Source: Coprinellus micaceus
Taxonomy: Eukaryota > Basidiomycota > Agaricomycetes > Agaricales > Psathyrellaceae
Assembly: GCA_951394405.1 (NCBI GenBank)
Contig: OX596340.1
Coordinates: forward strand, 558,001-622,000
Reading direction: 5' to 3'
Length of the DNA stretch: 64,000 nt
How positions within the stretch are numbered: the first letter of the stretch is position 1; each line of letters opens with the position of its first letter. The translations under genes and the position numbers were made by a program. A model generated the notes under the pieces. The model was not told the origin of the DNA, did not search any database, and worked only from the letters and a program-made list of their open reading frames with translations. Shown in pieces: positions 23,501 through 34,834 of this stretch.

Positions 23501-24007
23501 CTATTCAACCAAAGCTCTCACCACTGTTATGGCAATGAGGATGCTTGGTAATTCTACTCAAGGGCTATCACCCAAGAACAAGCACATCCTGTTTCGTGCA
23601 TGTGTGATTCCTATCTGCACGTACGGACACAGATTGTGGTATTATGAGGGCGCCAAGATCCAAGGCGCACTCAAAATCCTGACCTCCATGCAGCGTAAAG
23701 CAGCATGTTGGATAATAGGAGTGTTTCGTGTGTCTCCTACTGGGGGAGTGGAGTGCCTTGCAGGCCTCCCACCCATTTGTCTTCACCTTTGGAAGCTCTC
23801 ACAACACGTGGTGTTCTGGACAGCGACATTATCTGACACACACCCCCTGCGATCCCTCCTACCGGAGGAGCACAGTGGGAGTGCCTCTTCCCACTATGGG
23901 GCTGCCTGTCACCTTTCCCTGGTGAACCGTGGCCGCGTAAAGGACACCATAGGCCAGACCCTCAGAGGTCTGCCCAAACTTACAGAGAAGTTCAACCCTT
24001 GTGCGGT
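20515..24007 (+). pseudogene. LINE A2 ORF2 (endonuclease-RT), broken
   Basis: Starts at ATG 20515 (MSSTTLWKIRVLSFNIAKS). The endonuclease has QEPP and GDFNCHS, but is interrupted just before the SDH motif by the B5 patch (21211-21875), which removes the TS codons. It resumes at HYPLSSVIKLG. A TGA at 22413-22415 (AND-stop-PVDL) splits it again. The RT part from MRQALEA (22491) is open, with FDIAQFFPS, GVGQG and SYVDD present, until the break at 24007. Confidence 0.85.
21211..21875 (-). mobile_element. B5: 665-bp patch of LINE B 3' end inside A2
   Basis: The reverse complement matches the end of family B, from the ORF2 codons for ARAVLNHAPIGEYY through the whole 3' UTR to about 35 nt before the poly(A) tail. 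It lacks poly(A), has no TSD, and about 3-4 bp of A2 is missing. The left junction shows ACA microhomology. It therefore looks like filler DNA from break repair and not a target-primed insertion. Confidence 0.8.
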
Positions 24008-24121
24008 GGCCACAATACGACCCTTGAAGTGTTCAACCTACAGGGGACACCCCGCTGAAACCCAAGCAGTACTGGCGCTACTTGGGATTCTTCTTCGACC
24101 GGTTCCTGTCCTTTAAGGAAC

Positions 24122-26930
24122 GAGTGGTTACTCCTACTATAATCAGTTTTATAAGCAAATGACCTGATCTAAGGCGGAGGTTACTTAGGCCTTTTTGATT
24201 TCAAAATCAGACTGACTAAATCAAAAATGAAAATCACAGCCTCTGGCTTGCCAGATCAGGGTTAAATCACACATTGGGTAGGCAAGATCACACATTCAGA
24301 ATACCAAATCATGCCTATAGAATTGTAAATCACACATTTACCATTCCAAATCACATATTTGATTTGTGCAATCATGCACTTGGTTGACAAAATCAATTCA
24401 TTCAGCATACCAAATCATGCATTCAACTAGCAAAATCACATATTTGGAGATTGAAATCATCCACCTGGCTGTTGAAAATCAAACATTGGCTTAGTGAAAT
24501 CATACATCAGATAACCAAAATCACATATTGGCTGGGTGAAATCATGCATCAGATGACTGAAATCACTGATTGGCTTGCCAAAATCATGCATTGGTTTGCT
24601 GAAATCACCCATTAGCTTGGTGAAATCATGCATCCAGTTGCTGAAATCATGCATTGGATGACTGAAATCACCCACCAGGCTGCTGAAATCACCTACTGGG
24701 CTGACAAAATCACACACTAGCTTGCCAAATCACCTGTTGGATTGCTGAAATCATACATTGGGTTGCTGACATCAAGTATTGAATGACTGAAATCACCACC
24801 AGGCTCCTGAAATCACAGTTTGGGTTGCCGAAATCACTGTTTCAGAATCAAATCAAAGATGCCAAATTTGAAATCTCCCTTTCAACCATCACATCTTGGT
24901 CAAATCAGAAATCTTGAATTTCAAATCACTATTTCAAATTGTGAAATCAAAATCTTGACATGCAGGATTGAAATCATACTTAGTAAAAAAAAAATCACTC
25001 TTGATTAATATCAATTCTTCTTCTGAACTGCCATTGCCACAATGGTAATCATAATGCTGAAATCAATGTTTGTGCCTCTCAAATCACAGTTTTATATGAA
25101 AATCATATCCAGATATCTTAATGTTGGATAAATAGTGACATTACATCCAAATCAAAGGCTAATTGTGGAAAATGTCAAAGATGAAACCAAGTAATGATGT
25201 TGTATGTGACTTTGATTCACCTTGATTTGGATGGCAGCCTTCCTTTGGATACAGCAGTTTTCTCCTGCTGTGATTGGGTGTAACATGTGTTCCTCACCTT
25301 TTAAATGTACATACCAAAAAAGCTGAACTTGTTGGCTCTTAATGTAATGCTCGTGATTTCAATTCAATTTTCTCACCTGTTGGTTTATTGACATGCACAT
25401 AAAACATGCCCATATGGACAAGCTATCGACACATACATCCAATGCATGGAGGTTTAATACAAGCATTGAAACTGCACTCAGATTTCATGATTTCATGAAG
25501 GCGGTGATTTGATCACTCTGGTGACATGTGTGGGAAATCAACTATATTGGTGAGAATCAGATTCAAAAATAATTTAGAACACAAAAACTCCCAAGGAAAA
25601 CAGATGAGATATGAGAAAGATACAGAGCCAACACCAGTTAAAGAGGACAGGAAGATTGGATGTTATTGCAGTTTGAGAACTGCTGGTTTCCAAAGGACCA
25701 TTTCTGCTATATCTTTGGATTGACTGTCCTGTTTCCTTAGCTGCTTCTTTGTGAGTGGTATGAAACTGTTGTGGGTATCCAAGTATGGGTTTGATAAAGT
25801 GTGGGAACCTACACAGCCACCACAATTGAGCAAATTCTGGTAAATTTGATCCCTTGGACAAACAAGACTCAAATGTATGATTCATGCTATTTGCTTGCAT
25901 GGAATAAGCACAGATTTGACCTAGCATATCTTTGTAAATCAATGTGTATCATCCAAAATCATATTATTAGCTGTTAAAGTCAATTGTAGTGCTTTCAAAC
26001 AAAACAGTATTCAATCACTTGTACTAAGCAAAGAATGTGGTACATGGAACCCAGACGGACACAAAAAGCAGTTTTAAAGAAATTAAGAAATCAAAACAAA
26101 AAGACTGTGATCTAGCCACCAAAAAATTGATTTGAAGCAATAAAAGTGTGATTTTGTGGAATAAATGGATGATTTTTGTTGTACCTTTCAATCCTGCATG
26201 TCAAGATTTTGCTCAGAAAGATTATGATTTCACAATTTGAAATAGTGATCTGAAATTCAAGGTTTCTGAATTGATGGTTGAAAGGGTGATTTCAAATTTG
26301 GCATCTTTGATTTGATTCTGAAACAGTGATTCCAGCAACCCAAACGGTGATTTTGGCAGCCCAGTGGGTGATTTCAGCAAGCCAATGGGTGATTTTGGCA
26401 ACCCAATGTGTGATTTCAGTCAGCCAATGCATGATTTCAGCAACCCAATGTGTGATTTTGGTCACCCAATGCGTGATTTCAGCAACTAAATGCATGATTT
26501 TGGCAAGCCAAAGTGTGATTTCAATCATCTGATACATGATTTCAGCAAGCCACTATGTGATTTTGGTTACCTGATGTGTGATTTCACTGACCCAATGTTT
26601 GATTTTCACCAGTCAGGTGCATGATTTGGAATGCTGAAGCTGTGATTTTGCTAATGGAATGAGTGATTTGGAATGCTGAAAATATGCATGATTTTGCTGA
26701 CCAAAGGCATGATTTGCTATTCTGAATGTGGGATTTTGCCTACCAAATGTGTGATTTAACCCTGATCTGGCAAGCCAAAGACAGTGATTTAAATAATGAC
26801 CAGCATGATTTTCATTTTTGATTTAGTCAGTCCAAATGTCTGATTTGGAAATCCAAAAGGCCCAAGCAACCTCCGCCTTAAATCAGGTCATTTGCTTAGA
26901 AAATGATCTCAGAGATAGGAGTAACTAGTG
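24122..26930. mobile_element. 2.8-kb non-autonomous DNA element with ~0.8-kb inverted arms of GAAATCA repeats
   Basis: Both ends match as inverted repeats: the left reads GAGTGGTTACTCCTA and the right, reversed, CACTAGTTACTCCTA. Pairing continues through AAGGCGGAGGTT to roughly 24980 on the left and 26180 on the right. Each arm is built of 25-30-bp units led by AAATCA. Host LINE sequence AAGGAAC (7 bp) is duplicated at 24115-24121 and 26931-26937. The DNA is much more AT-rich than its surroundings. The centre (about 24980-26180) has no transposase; the longest frame there is 122 codons. The CACTA/CACTG-like ends with subterminal repeats resemble CMC/CACTA elements, but a 7-bp TSD does not fit them, so the class is open. 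Confidence 0.85.
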
Positions 26931-28484
26931 AAGGAACACATCCGGTATTATTCGACCAAGGCTCTCACCACCGTAATGGCAATGAGAATGCTTGGTAATT
27001 CTACTCGAGGGCTTTCGCCCAAGAACAAGCGCATTCTGTTCCGTGCATGCGTGATTCCCATCTGCACGTACGGACACAGACTGTGGTACTACGAGGGCGC
27101 CAAAATCCAAGGCGCACTCAAAATTCTAACCTCCATGCAGCGTAAAGCAGCATGTTGGATAATAGGAGCGTTTTGTACGTCTCCTACTGGGGGAGTGGAG
27201 TGCCTCGCAGGCCTCCCACCCATTCATCTTCACCTTCGGAAGCTGTCACAGCGTGCTGTGTTCCGAACGGCGACTTTGTCTGACACACATCCCTTGCGTT
27301 CCCTCCTACCAGAGGAACACAGGGGTAGTGCCTCCCCCCATTATGGGGCTGCATGTCACCTTTCGCCGGTGAACTGCGGCCGCGTAAAGGACGCTATAGG
27401 CCAGACCCTTAGAGGTTTGCCTAAACTGACGGAGAAATTCGAGCCATGTGCAGTCGAAAATACTCCAGGAACGAGGATGATGGACCTCTATGGGGCCCAA
27501 GTCCACTTCGACAGCTTCCAGCGATACGGCGAAGATATCTTCGAACGTCGTTGGCAGGAGCTGAACACTCTATGGAACTCTCTGAGTACCAATACCCGCA
27601 CGGTGTGCATGGGGGTGGACGCGTCCGTCCCCAAGACCACCAGGCATAATGCGACCGCGGCCTACGTATACGAAGGCTTAGGCAATCAACGGAGCAAGGG
27701 AGTCACGGTGGCAGGACGTGTCCTGTCGTCTGATGCTGAGCTCCTAGCGATTCGCATGGCAATTGGAAGGGCTATGGCCCTAGAAGATTGTGATCGGATT
27801 GCGATATTTACTGATTCCCTGGCCATGGCTAAGAGAGCAGTCGATCCGGGGATCCATTCGGGCCAGGCGTCTTCGCTTGCGACCTGCAAGGCCCTCCGCA
27901 CCTGGTTTGCCGCCAAGGCGGACAGACGGGTGGACTTCATTGAGACCCCTTCAAAGCTGAAGTGGGGTCTTCAACATCGTGCTCACTTGCACGCGCGGAG
28001 CCTCCCTCCTACTCCGGCAGGAGTGAGACCCGCTACTTCCCTCGATAGCGTGCGCAAGCATGTTGCTGACTCCGCACTGGACGTGTGGGCTACTCAGGCA
28101 CACAACCCAGACTATCTAGGGCACCAGTTCATGGTGCTGCGCGACCCCAAGGGGAAGCCAACTCGTCCGACATACTCCAATGGGGGAGTGTGGCTCCGAC
28201 ATGTTAATGAGAGTAATGCGCTCTGTGCACATATGTGCAGAGCCATTCTCAACCACGCGCCTACTGGAGAGTATTACTCCCGGTTTCGCATACCTGGCCA
28301 TGACAATCACGAATGTGAATGTGGCTGTCCGGTGCAAACTCGTCACCATATTTTCACGCAGTGCGGTGTACTGCAAACATACGATCGGGATCCCCGCTTT
28401 GTGCGAGAACTCGTTTGGTTTTTAGAAGATAATCCAAAGGCATTCGCCTTGGGATTCCAATACGCCCCACAGGGGGATGGTTGA
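26931..28484 (+). pseudogene. LINE A3 ORF2 C-terminal part (RT thumb, RNase H, CCHC)
   Basis: The frame is open to TGA 28482-28484. RNase H shows GVDASVPKTTRHN (Asp), SDAELLAI (Glu) and FTDSLAMAKRA (Asp). The C-terminal cysteine-histidine motif CECGCPVQTRHHIFTQC is intact. It lacks the endonuclease and RT core because the copy is 5'-truncated, so it is not an active gene. Confidence 0.85.
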
Positions 28485-28931
28485 GAGGACGTGGCCTCGT
28501 CTGGCTTGGACTGGCCTCTGCTAGTTAAAGGTCTCGCGTGAAGGGAATTGGGTAGGTACCCTGACATGTCAGTCCTTGCAACTGATGTGGATGAGGGGTA
28601 CCCGAAGCGCGGCTACCGTGAGGAACACCGTTCGGGGGCAGGCAAGGCGTGCCCCCGGGGCCCATAACACCTTGCGGCGGACTGGTACTGGTGGGGATCG
28701 GACTGGACTGGGTGGGAATGCCGACTCAACATACCGATCTGTTAGTGCCGCAAGGCCTTTCAATGTCTGTCTGCTGGTTGGGGGTAAAACCTCAAGCGCC
28801 GGGCGTCTCCAAATTGTCAAATTTTACTTCTCATAAATGCTGTAGTACTTAGTTAGTGACGCTCGCGCTCTCTTTGTATGTCTGATAGCGACCGGACTGC
28901 CATCGTGCCCCGGAATACAAAACCTGATTTC

Positions 28932-28960
<29 letters not shown>

Positions 28961-28962
<2 letters not shown>

Positions 28963-29085
28963 GTTCAACCTTGCCGTCAGGAGTGCGTTTGGTCTTAAAG
29001 ACCCAGCCAGAGGGGATGGCCTTGGCTCCAGGAGGCAGTTCAACAAGCTCCCAAGTCCCATTGCCTGTGAGGGTGAGGATCTCCT
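28961..29085 (-). pseudogene. Copia C1 RT N-terminal fragment between A3 and B1
   Basis: The minus strand encodes the start of the copia RT domain (NGTWELVELPPGAKAIPSGW, then the TPDGKVE region). It nearly matches 60831-60950 of C2. The right end GGTGAGGATCTCCT (29072-29085) is the TSD of B1 and the left end GTGTTCAACCT is the TSD of A3. Confidence 0.9.
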
Positions 29086-30809
29086 AACACACCAAGAACG
29101 AGCTGTTCCACTTCAGTAGAGCGCATTCCGGTTGGGATCGCCCTATCGATCTTGGGTTCGCCCCCTTTACAGGGGACACCCCTCTCAAACCCAAGAAGTT
29201 TTGGAGATACATGGGTTTCTACTCTGATCGGAAGCTCACGTTCCAGGAGCACATACGATACTATACCTGCAAAGCACTCACCACCGTCATGGCGATGAGA
29301 ATGCTGGGCAACTCTACTCAAGGGTTAACTCCCAAGAACAAACGGATCTTATTCCGTGCTTGCGTCCTCCTGATCGCAACGTACGGACATAGACTCTGGT
29401 ACTATGAAGGAGCCAAGAACGTTGGCGCCCTCAAAGCTCTGACCACCATGCGGTGTAAAGCTGCATGCTGGATTGTGGGGGCGTTTCGTACGTCCCCTAC
29501 TGGAGGAGTGGAGTGCCTTGCAGGCCTCCCTCCCATTCGTCTTCATCTTCGTAAGCTGTCCCAACGGGTGGTGTACAGGACGGCGACGCTCTCGGAAACG
29601 CACCCTCTCCGCTCCCTCCTACCAGAGGAGTTTCGGAAGGGCGCCGACCCACATTACGGTTCATCAGTCTGGCTTCCACTCGAGAAGCAAGGCAAGGTGC
29701 GTGATGCGATTACTCAGACGGCCAAGAATCTGGGTGCGCTCACGGAGGTCTTCTCCCCCGTTGCGGAGGAGGCCTTGCCAGGTCTTCGACTTATGGACCT
29801 CTTCGAGGCCCAGGTCAAATTCAATGAGTACGATACCTATGGTGAGGAACCCCTCAACCGGAGGCGTACCGAACTCAATACCCTGTTCAACGTCGCGCGT
29901 GGGCAACCGCGTACGGCGTGTTTTGGGACAGATGCGTCTGTTCCCAAGACATCGACCAGGCATCACGCGACTGCGGCTTTCGTGTTCGAAGGCCCGGTCG
30001 ACCTCTCTGGCTCATCTGCTTGGGCAGCGGGCAAGGTGCTGGCGTCTGATGCTGAGCTCTTTGCAATCCGGAACACAGTCCTTAAGGGTTCGTCCCTCGA
30101 GGATTGCGACCGGATAGTCATTTTCACTGACTCTATTGCCATGGCAAAACGAGTGGTAGATCCGTCTGTTCATTCCGGGCAGGCCCATTCGCTTACCGTA
30201 TGCCGGAAGCTGGCCACCTGGCTGTCAGGGTTTCCTGACCGCAAGGTTATGTTCGTTGAAGTCCCCTCCAAATTGGAATGGGGGATTCAACATCAGGCAC
30301 ATCTTCGTGCTCACAGCCTTCCTCCCATTGTTTTGGGGGAAAGGCCGGAAACTTCATTGGATAGCATGCGTAAGCATGTTGCCGACTCAGCGTTAGACGC
30401 GTGGACCACCTTGGCCCGCGACCCTGACTATCTCGGACACCAGTTCTTGGTGTTCAGCGACCCCAAGGGGAAGCCTCTTCGTCCCACGTACGTCAATGGC
30501 GGTACGTGGCTACGTAATGTCAACGAGGACAACATACTCTGTGCACGCTTTGCCAGAGCCGTTCTCAATCATGCCCCGATAGGCAAGTACTATCGACGGT
30601 TTAATATTCCAGGCCACGACACTCACAAATGTGAGTGCGGTCACCCGACGCAAACCCGGCGTCACATCTTCACGCACTGCGGAGTGCTTGAAACTCTTGA
30701 TCGGATTCCCCGCTTTCTGCGAGAGTTCGTCGGATTCTTGATGGAGAACCCGCCCGCATTTTCCTTCGGGTTCCAATATCGTCACCCACCGCCAGTGGGT
30801 ATTGGATGA
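29086..30809 (+). pseudogene. LINE B1 ORF2 C-terminal part (RT end, RNase H, CCHC)
   Basis: Open to TGA 30807-30809. RNase H residues are present in CFGTDASVPKTSTRHH, SDAELFAI and FTDSIAMAKRV. The C-terminal motif CECGHPTQTRRHIFTHC is present. It is a 5'-truncated copy with no start of its own. Confidence 0.85.
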
Positions 30810-31189
30810 GTGGCTTGCGGCCCTCTCTGGGTGGTGCTGTAAAGGCCAACGGTTGATGCATGTAGGACTGGGTAGCCGGCGTGACGTGTCAGTCTCCACA
30901 ACTGATTGGGGGGTGTGGAGGACCCCCCAGAGCCTGGATCGAGACGCGTTGGCTTAGTAGCCGGTCTGCTAAGTCTGGGGAGGGGCACCGCAATAAAGCT
31001 TGTCCTTCTGGCGTCGCCTACCAAGGCTTCGCACACGAGTCTTGGACTTCGCTTCGGGGAAGTCCTATCTTTCGCCCCATCGCTGCGTTTATGCGTCTGT
31101 TTGTAATTGCCGGTTGTATGTATCGTAGAAATACTTTGTGTATTAGCTAGCGACCGGACTGCCTTTGTGCCCCGGTATATAAATGATTT

Positions 31190-31220
<31 letters not shown>
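29086..31220 (+). mobile_element. LINE B1, 5'-truncated, poly(A), TSD
   Basis: A family B copy starts in RT (codons around TKNELFHFSRAHSGWDRP) and ends in 30 A (31191-31220). The flanking copia sequence is duplicated: GGTGAGGATCTCCT at 29072-29085 and GGTGAGGTTCTCCT at 31221-31234 (13 of 14 bases). The 3' UTR (30810-31190) carries the family B tail. Confidence 0.92.
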
Positions 31221-31222
<2 letters not shown>

Positions 31223-31234
31223 TGAGGTTCTCCT

Positions 31235-34128
31235 CGCATGCAGCAGCTTCCCAGTGCTGACTGTCAGGCCGAGCAAGGGCTTCCCTGTAGGTACGAGGGT
31301 CACCAGTGGCAGAGGCACCTGCAAAGTCGTTGACTTCACCGTATTCACCCATGTCGTCATCACTCTCATCCTCAACGGCAGGACTCGGTTCCCTGGCTTC
31401 CCAGAGAGCTGGGGGAGCAGGGGCGAGTTGCGGTGCAAGGGCCCGGCCAAGGGCAGGGGCAGTGAGGGGATGAGGTGCGGGGGCAGCAAGAGGTGGCACA
31501 GGTGCAGGTGCAGGAGCTGGGACAGGAGGTGCAGGCATGGGAAGGGCAGGTGCAGGAGGAGGAGAGGGTGAGCGTTCAGATTCAGAGTCAGAATCACTGA
31601 GGCTAGCACCACGTCGAACCGGTTTAGCCACCTTCCACCACTCCCCTGGCTGCTTTGACTGCTGTCCTGTGCGTCTGACAGGCTGAGGGGCAGGACTCGC
31701 ACCACGAAGCTGGGCAGGAGCAGGGGCAGGCGGTTGAGGAGCAGGCAGATTCAGAAGGGGGACTGGAACCGGTGAAGCACCTCGAGGTGCTGGGGGTGGC
31801 TCAATGTGAGCAGGTAGATGCACAGGCATCTGGGGAAGCTCAACGTCATCAGGAACCTCTGGGGACGCAGCAGGGGCGCCAGAGGGGATGGGAGCGGTGG
31901 GTGGTTGTCCAAGAAGATGGAGGAGGTTGTGGTCGATGGAGTTGTTCATCCTGAGACCAGGGAAGTAGCATTCGTCAAACTCAGCACGTTCAGAGACGAA
32001 GAACTGCTTGGTCGTGGGATCGTAGAAGTTCCAGCCCTTGTAATCCGATGGATAGCCCACAAACAGACACTTGCGCATGTGGGACTCCAGCTTCTTGCGC
32101 TTGTCCTTCTGCACAAAGACGTAGGCAGTGCATCCAAACACCCTGAAGCGGCTGAGATCTGGCTTCTTGCTGTACCAGGCTTCGTAGGGTGTCTTACCCG
32201 GAAGCGCAGAGGTAGGCAGGCAGTTCCAGACCTTCACCTGGGTGGCGAGGCATGAGAATGCCAGAGTTGTCACAGAATGTGTTGAACTCGGTGGACATGT
32301 ACTCGCCACCCTTGTTGTCATGCAGAGCCTTGATCTTTCGACCCAGCTGCGTCTCGGCAAGAGCCTTGAACAGCTTGAAGGCGGCGAATGTGTCACTCTT
32401 CCGCTTGAGCATGACCGTGACCCGATAGCGCGTATGGTCGTCAATGAAGACACACCAGTAACGAAAGCCTTCTGGGGTTGAGACAGACATGGGACCGCAC
32501 AGATCGGAGTGGACGAGGTCAAGGGGATGCGAGGCACGGTTCCCAGTTGAGGGAAACGACCCAGAGTGCATCTTGCCAGCCAGACAGGGCTCGCAGATGA
32601 GGTCTCGCTTCGCAGAAGAGGAGAGGGAGATGCCAGTAGCCAGACCGCCAGAGATGAGTTTCGAAATGTCGGCGGTGTTGTGGTGGCAGAGACGTTCATG
32701 CCAGAGCTGGAGGTCAAGGGGACGTGTTGTAAGGGCGTTCGCAGACTCTACAGCGGTTCGAGTAGCTCCATCGATGAAGGCAGCGTTGTTGGATGTGATT
32801 CGAGCTCGAAACAGTGTCATACCGCTACGCATGAAGTGCATGAAGGCTGAGTCGATGAGGATGGAGAAACCGCAGCACCGAGTGAGGTAAAGGCATGATA
32901 GGAGATTAGAACGGAGTTGGGGTACATGGAGAACACGTGTAAGCTCTACAGATCGAATCCTCTTCCCGTCCACCACTGGGTCAATGACCACAGTCGCAAC
33001 CCCAGCAGAGTAGATGATACTGCCATCTGCTAACTCGACACCGACACAGAGAGGACGATAATTTTGAAGCCAGTGACAGTGCAGCGTCATTGTTGAAGTG
33101 CAGCCTGAGTCTGCATTCCAACAAAAGTCAGCATGGGGTTGGATGGGGGAAGAAGGATCTGCGAGATCCGGAACAGCACTTGCATTTCCAGCAAACTCGG
33201 TCACACCAGACGTGGCGGCCGACTCCTGAGTCTTCTCCTGGGCCTTCTTGGACTGGTGTCCACGCTTCTGGGAGGGTCCAGACGCCACGTACTCGCGTGC
33301 GTTCTTCTGGGCACGGGCAAACGCACGGCAGTCAGCCTGGGTATGGCCAGACCGGGTGCAGAATGCACAAGTCGAAGATGCAGAAGATGAGATGGAGAGG
33401 GCAGCGGCAGAGAGGGCGTCTGCAGCACGGCGTTGACGTTGAGTCTCCTCAGTGAGGAAGGCCTGGGTGATTGTGGCCTTGTCGAGCTTGTCGAGGAGGA
33501 GGAGGGACGTGACAAAATGCGAGTAATCTTCAGGGAGGGCACGGAGAAGGACCATGGATGAGAGCTCCTTGTCAAGAGCAGTGATATCGAAATCCAGAGG
33601 CCTAAGGGCCTGACAGAGTGTCAGGGCATTGTCCACACGGTTGATGAGGGTCTGGAGGGACTCGTCGTCCTGCTTGCGAATCGAGAAGAGGGTATCATAG
33701 GCATTGAAGCGGTTACCGGCCTTCTTCTGGTGGTAGGTCTCCTCTAACGTCGTCCACATCACCTGGGGATCATCCTTGCACCCTCTAACCAACGTCCTCA
33801 CGTCCTCCTCCAGAGACAGCCAGATCCAACCAGCTGCCTTATCACTCTTCTGATCCCAGGCATCCTGCATCTCCATAGCCTTTGCTTCCCAAGCATCCTT
33901 GAGCTCAGCAGCAGCTGCTGCAGCCTTCTTTGCTTTCGCAGTGGAGCCAGGGGTCAAAGACTCGGTGTGCAGAGTGGGAGGGGCAATAGAGGCAAAGGTA
34001 GGGCGTGCACTGAGACCCATAACGATGCGCCAGAGGCCACAGGCTTTGAGCCAGGCCTCCATATCGCCGGACCAGCAAGGGTAGTTGGTCCCACCGAGTT
34101 TCGGAAAGTTTGGTCCTGATGAGGCCAT
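31235..34128 (-). pseudogene. Copia C1 Gag-protease-integrase, with integrase deletion
   Basis: The ATG at 34128 (MASSGPNFPKLGGTNYPCW) opens a copia Gag of the UBN2 type, with a zinc knuckle CAFCTRSGHTQADC near residue 250. A protease DSG motif (NADSGCTST) follows near 335, then the integrase HHCC region (HERLCHHN...CEPC) and the catalytic HSD and DNKGGEY. After CDNSGI the region holding the third catalytic residue (Glu) is replaced by a short unrelated stretch (about 32215-32265). The frame shifts there: one frame stops at 32194 and the downstream part (LPTSALPGKTPYEAWY onward) continues in another frame to 31235, where B1 is inserted. C3 has the identical lesion. A Pro/Ala-rich linker precedes RT. 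Confidence 0.9.
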
Positions 34129-34821
34129 GGGGAGAGCTGCTACAGACAATCGAATATCGATCTGCCTGGAAGGGATATGGGAGAGAGTTGAGGCTGGGGG
34201 GAAAGAATGCGTTGCAGTGTCGAAGGGGCTGCAGTTGGCGGTTCAGTCGTTGCGGTGACGTGTCGAGGATCATGCGAGGGATACGTTGAACGTTGAAGGA
34301 AGGGTGTGCGGGTGACAGCGGACTCGCAATCAACGAAAGAATGCGAATGGAGATCGGACCGAGTTGAGCACCCAGAATAGAACAAGTCGTACGACATGGC
34401 AGGCTGCGGCTGACGTGTCCAAATCGCGGGAGCGAGTAGGGGACCGTACCGGTGAGCCTGTGCGGAAGCGAGGAACCGAGGGAACCGAGTAGTCGGTCCG
34501 AAATAGCGAAGACAAAGGGAACCCCAAAGGGAATGAGTTGGGCCTGCGGAAAGATGGGCCTATCCTGCGATGAGCTGGCAAGCTACGTGGCAGGGAACGA
34601 GAGGGACGCTAGAAACGCTGGTGTCGAGTCGACTGGGCGAGACAGCAAGGGGCCAGCAGCAAAGGGAGGCTGGGAAACGAGGGTCGAAGTCGTCGAGAAT
34701 TGGGAGGCCGATTGCGAGAGAACCGGCGGGCATAGACGCGTGAAACGTTGGGGAACGAGTGAGGGACGTGTACGCAGTGGGGTGAACGCAGAAACAACGA
34801 CAAAGGAGGTCTTCAGAGCGC

Positions 34822-34834
34822 GGGGCTCATAACT
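34822..34834 (-). promoter_or_regulatory. Copia C1 primer binding site (initiator tRNA-Met anticodon half)
   Basis: Directly after the 5' LTR, the minus strand reads AGTTATGAGCCCC. It is complementary to GGGGCTCATAACT, the anticodon stem-loop of eukaryotic initiator tRNA-Met (CAU anticodon). Copia of Drosophila is known to prime from such a tRNA half-molecule, so this site fits that mechanism. Confidence 0.75.

Larger units (their letters stand above)
17672..24007 (+). mobile_element. LINE A2 (Tad1-like), 5'-complete, 3'-truncated
   Basis: Plus-strand family A copy with the complete 5' end (GCTTCTTGATCTCTTACC from about 17675), ORF1 and ORF2. It breaks off in the RT-RNase H linker after the codons for KFNPCAV and joins copia RT sequence (GGCCACAATACGACC) without poly(A). 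A 665-bp piece of a family B element sits in the endonuclease region. Insertion target is the C1 RNase H/RT junction (GTAATCCATAGAGCCC). Confidence 0.85.
24040..28960 (+). mobile_element. LINE A3, 5'-truncated, with poly(A) and perfect TSD
   Basis: A family A copy begins inside the RT domain (codons for TGDTPLKPKQYWRYLGFFFD, 24040-24121). It is interrupted by a long-inverted-repeat element (24122-26930) and continues from 26931 to a 29-nt poly(A) at 28932-28960. It is flanked by an 11-bp perfect TSD, GTGTTCAACCT (24029-24039 and 28961-28971), that is copia sequence, so it inserted into C1. Its 3' UTR (28485-28931) ends with the family-wide tail GACCGGACTGCCATCGTGCC...GATTTC before poly(A). 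Confidence 0.92.

Noticed and set aside
25574..25942. Possible transposase ORF (122 codons) inside the long-inverted-repeat element
   Set aside because: No DDE residues, no zinc-finger or other transposase motif, and the size is expected by chance in AT-rich DNA.
24230..26830. CRISPR-like array or host minisatellite
   Set aside because: Repeats are degenerate and short, spacers are not of fixed length, and the two arrays are inverted copies inside an element with a TSD. The setting is eukaryotic.
28932..28960. Poly(A) tracts as signs of processed host pseudogenes
   Set aside because: The sequence before each tract is LINE 3' UTR with the family-specific tail, not a host mRNA.
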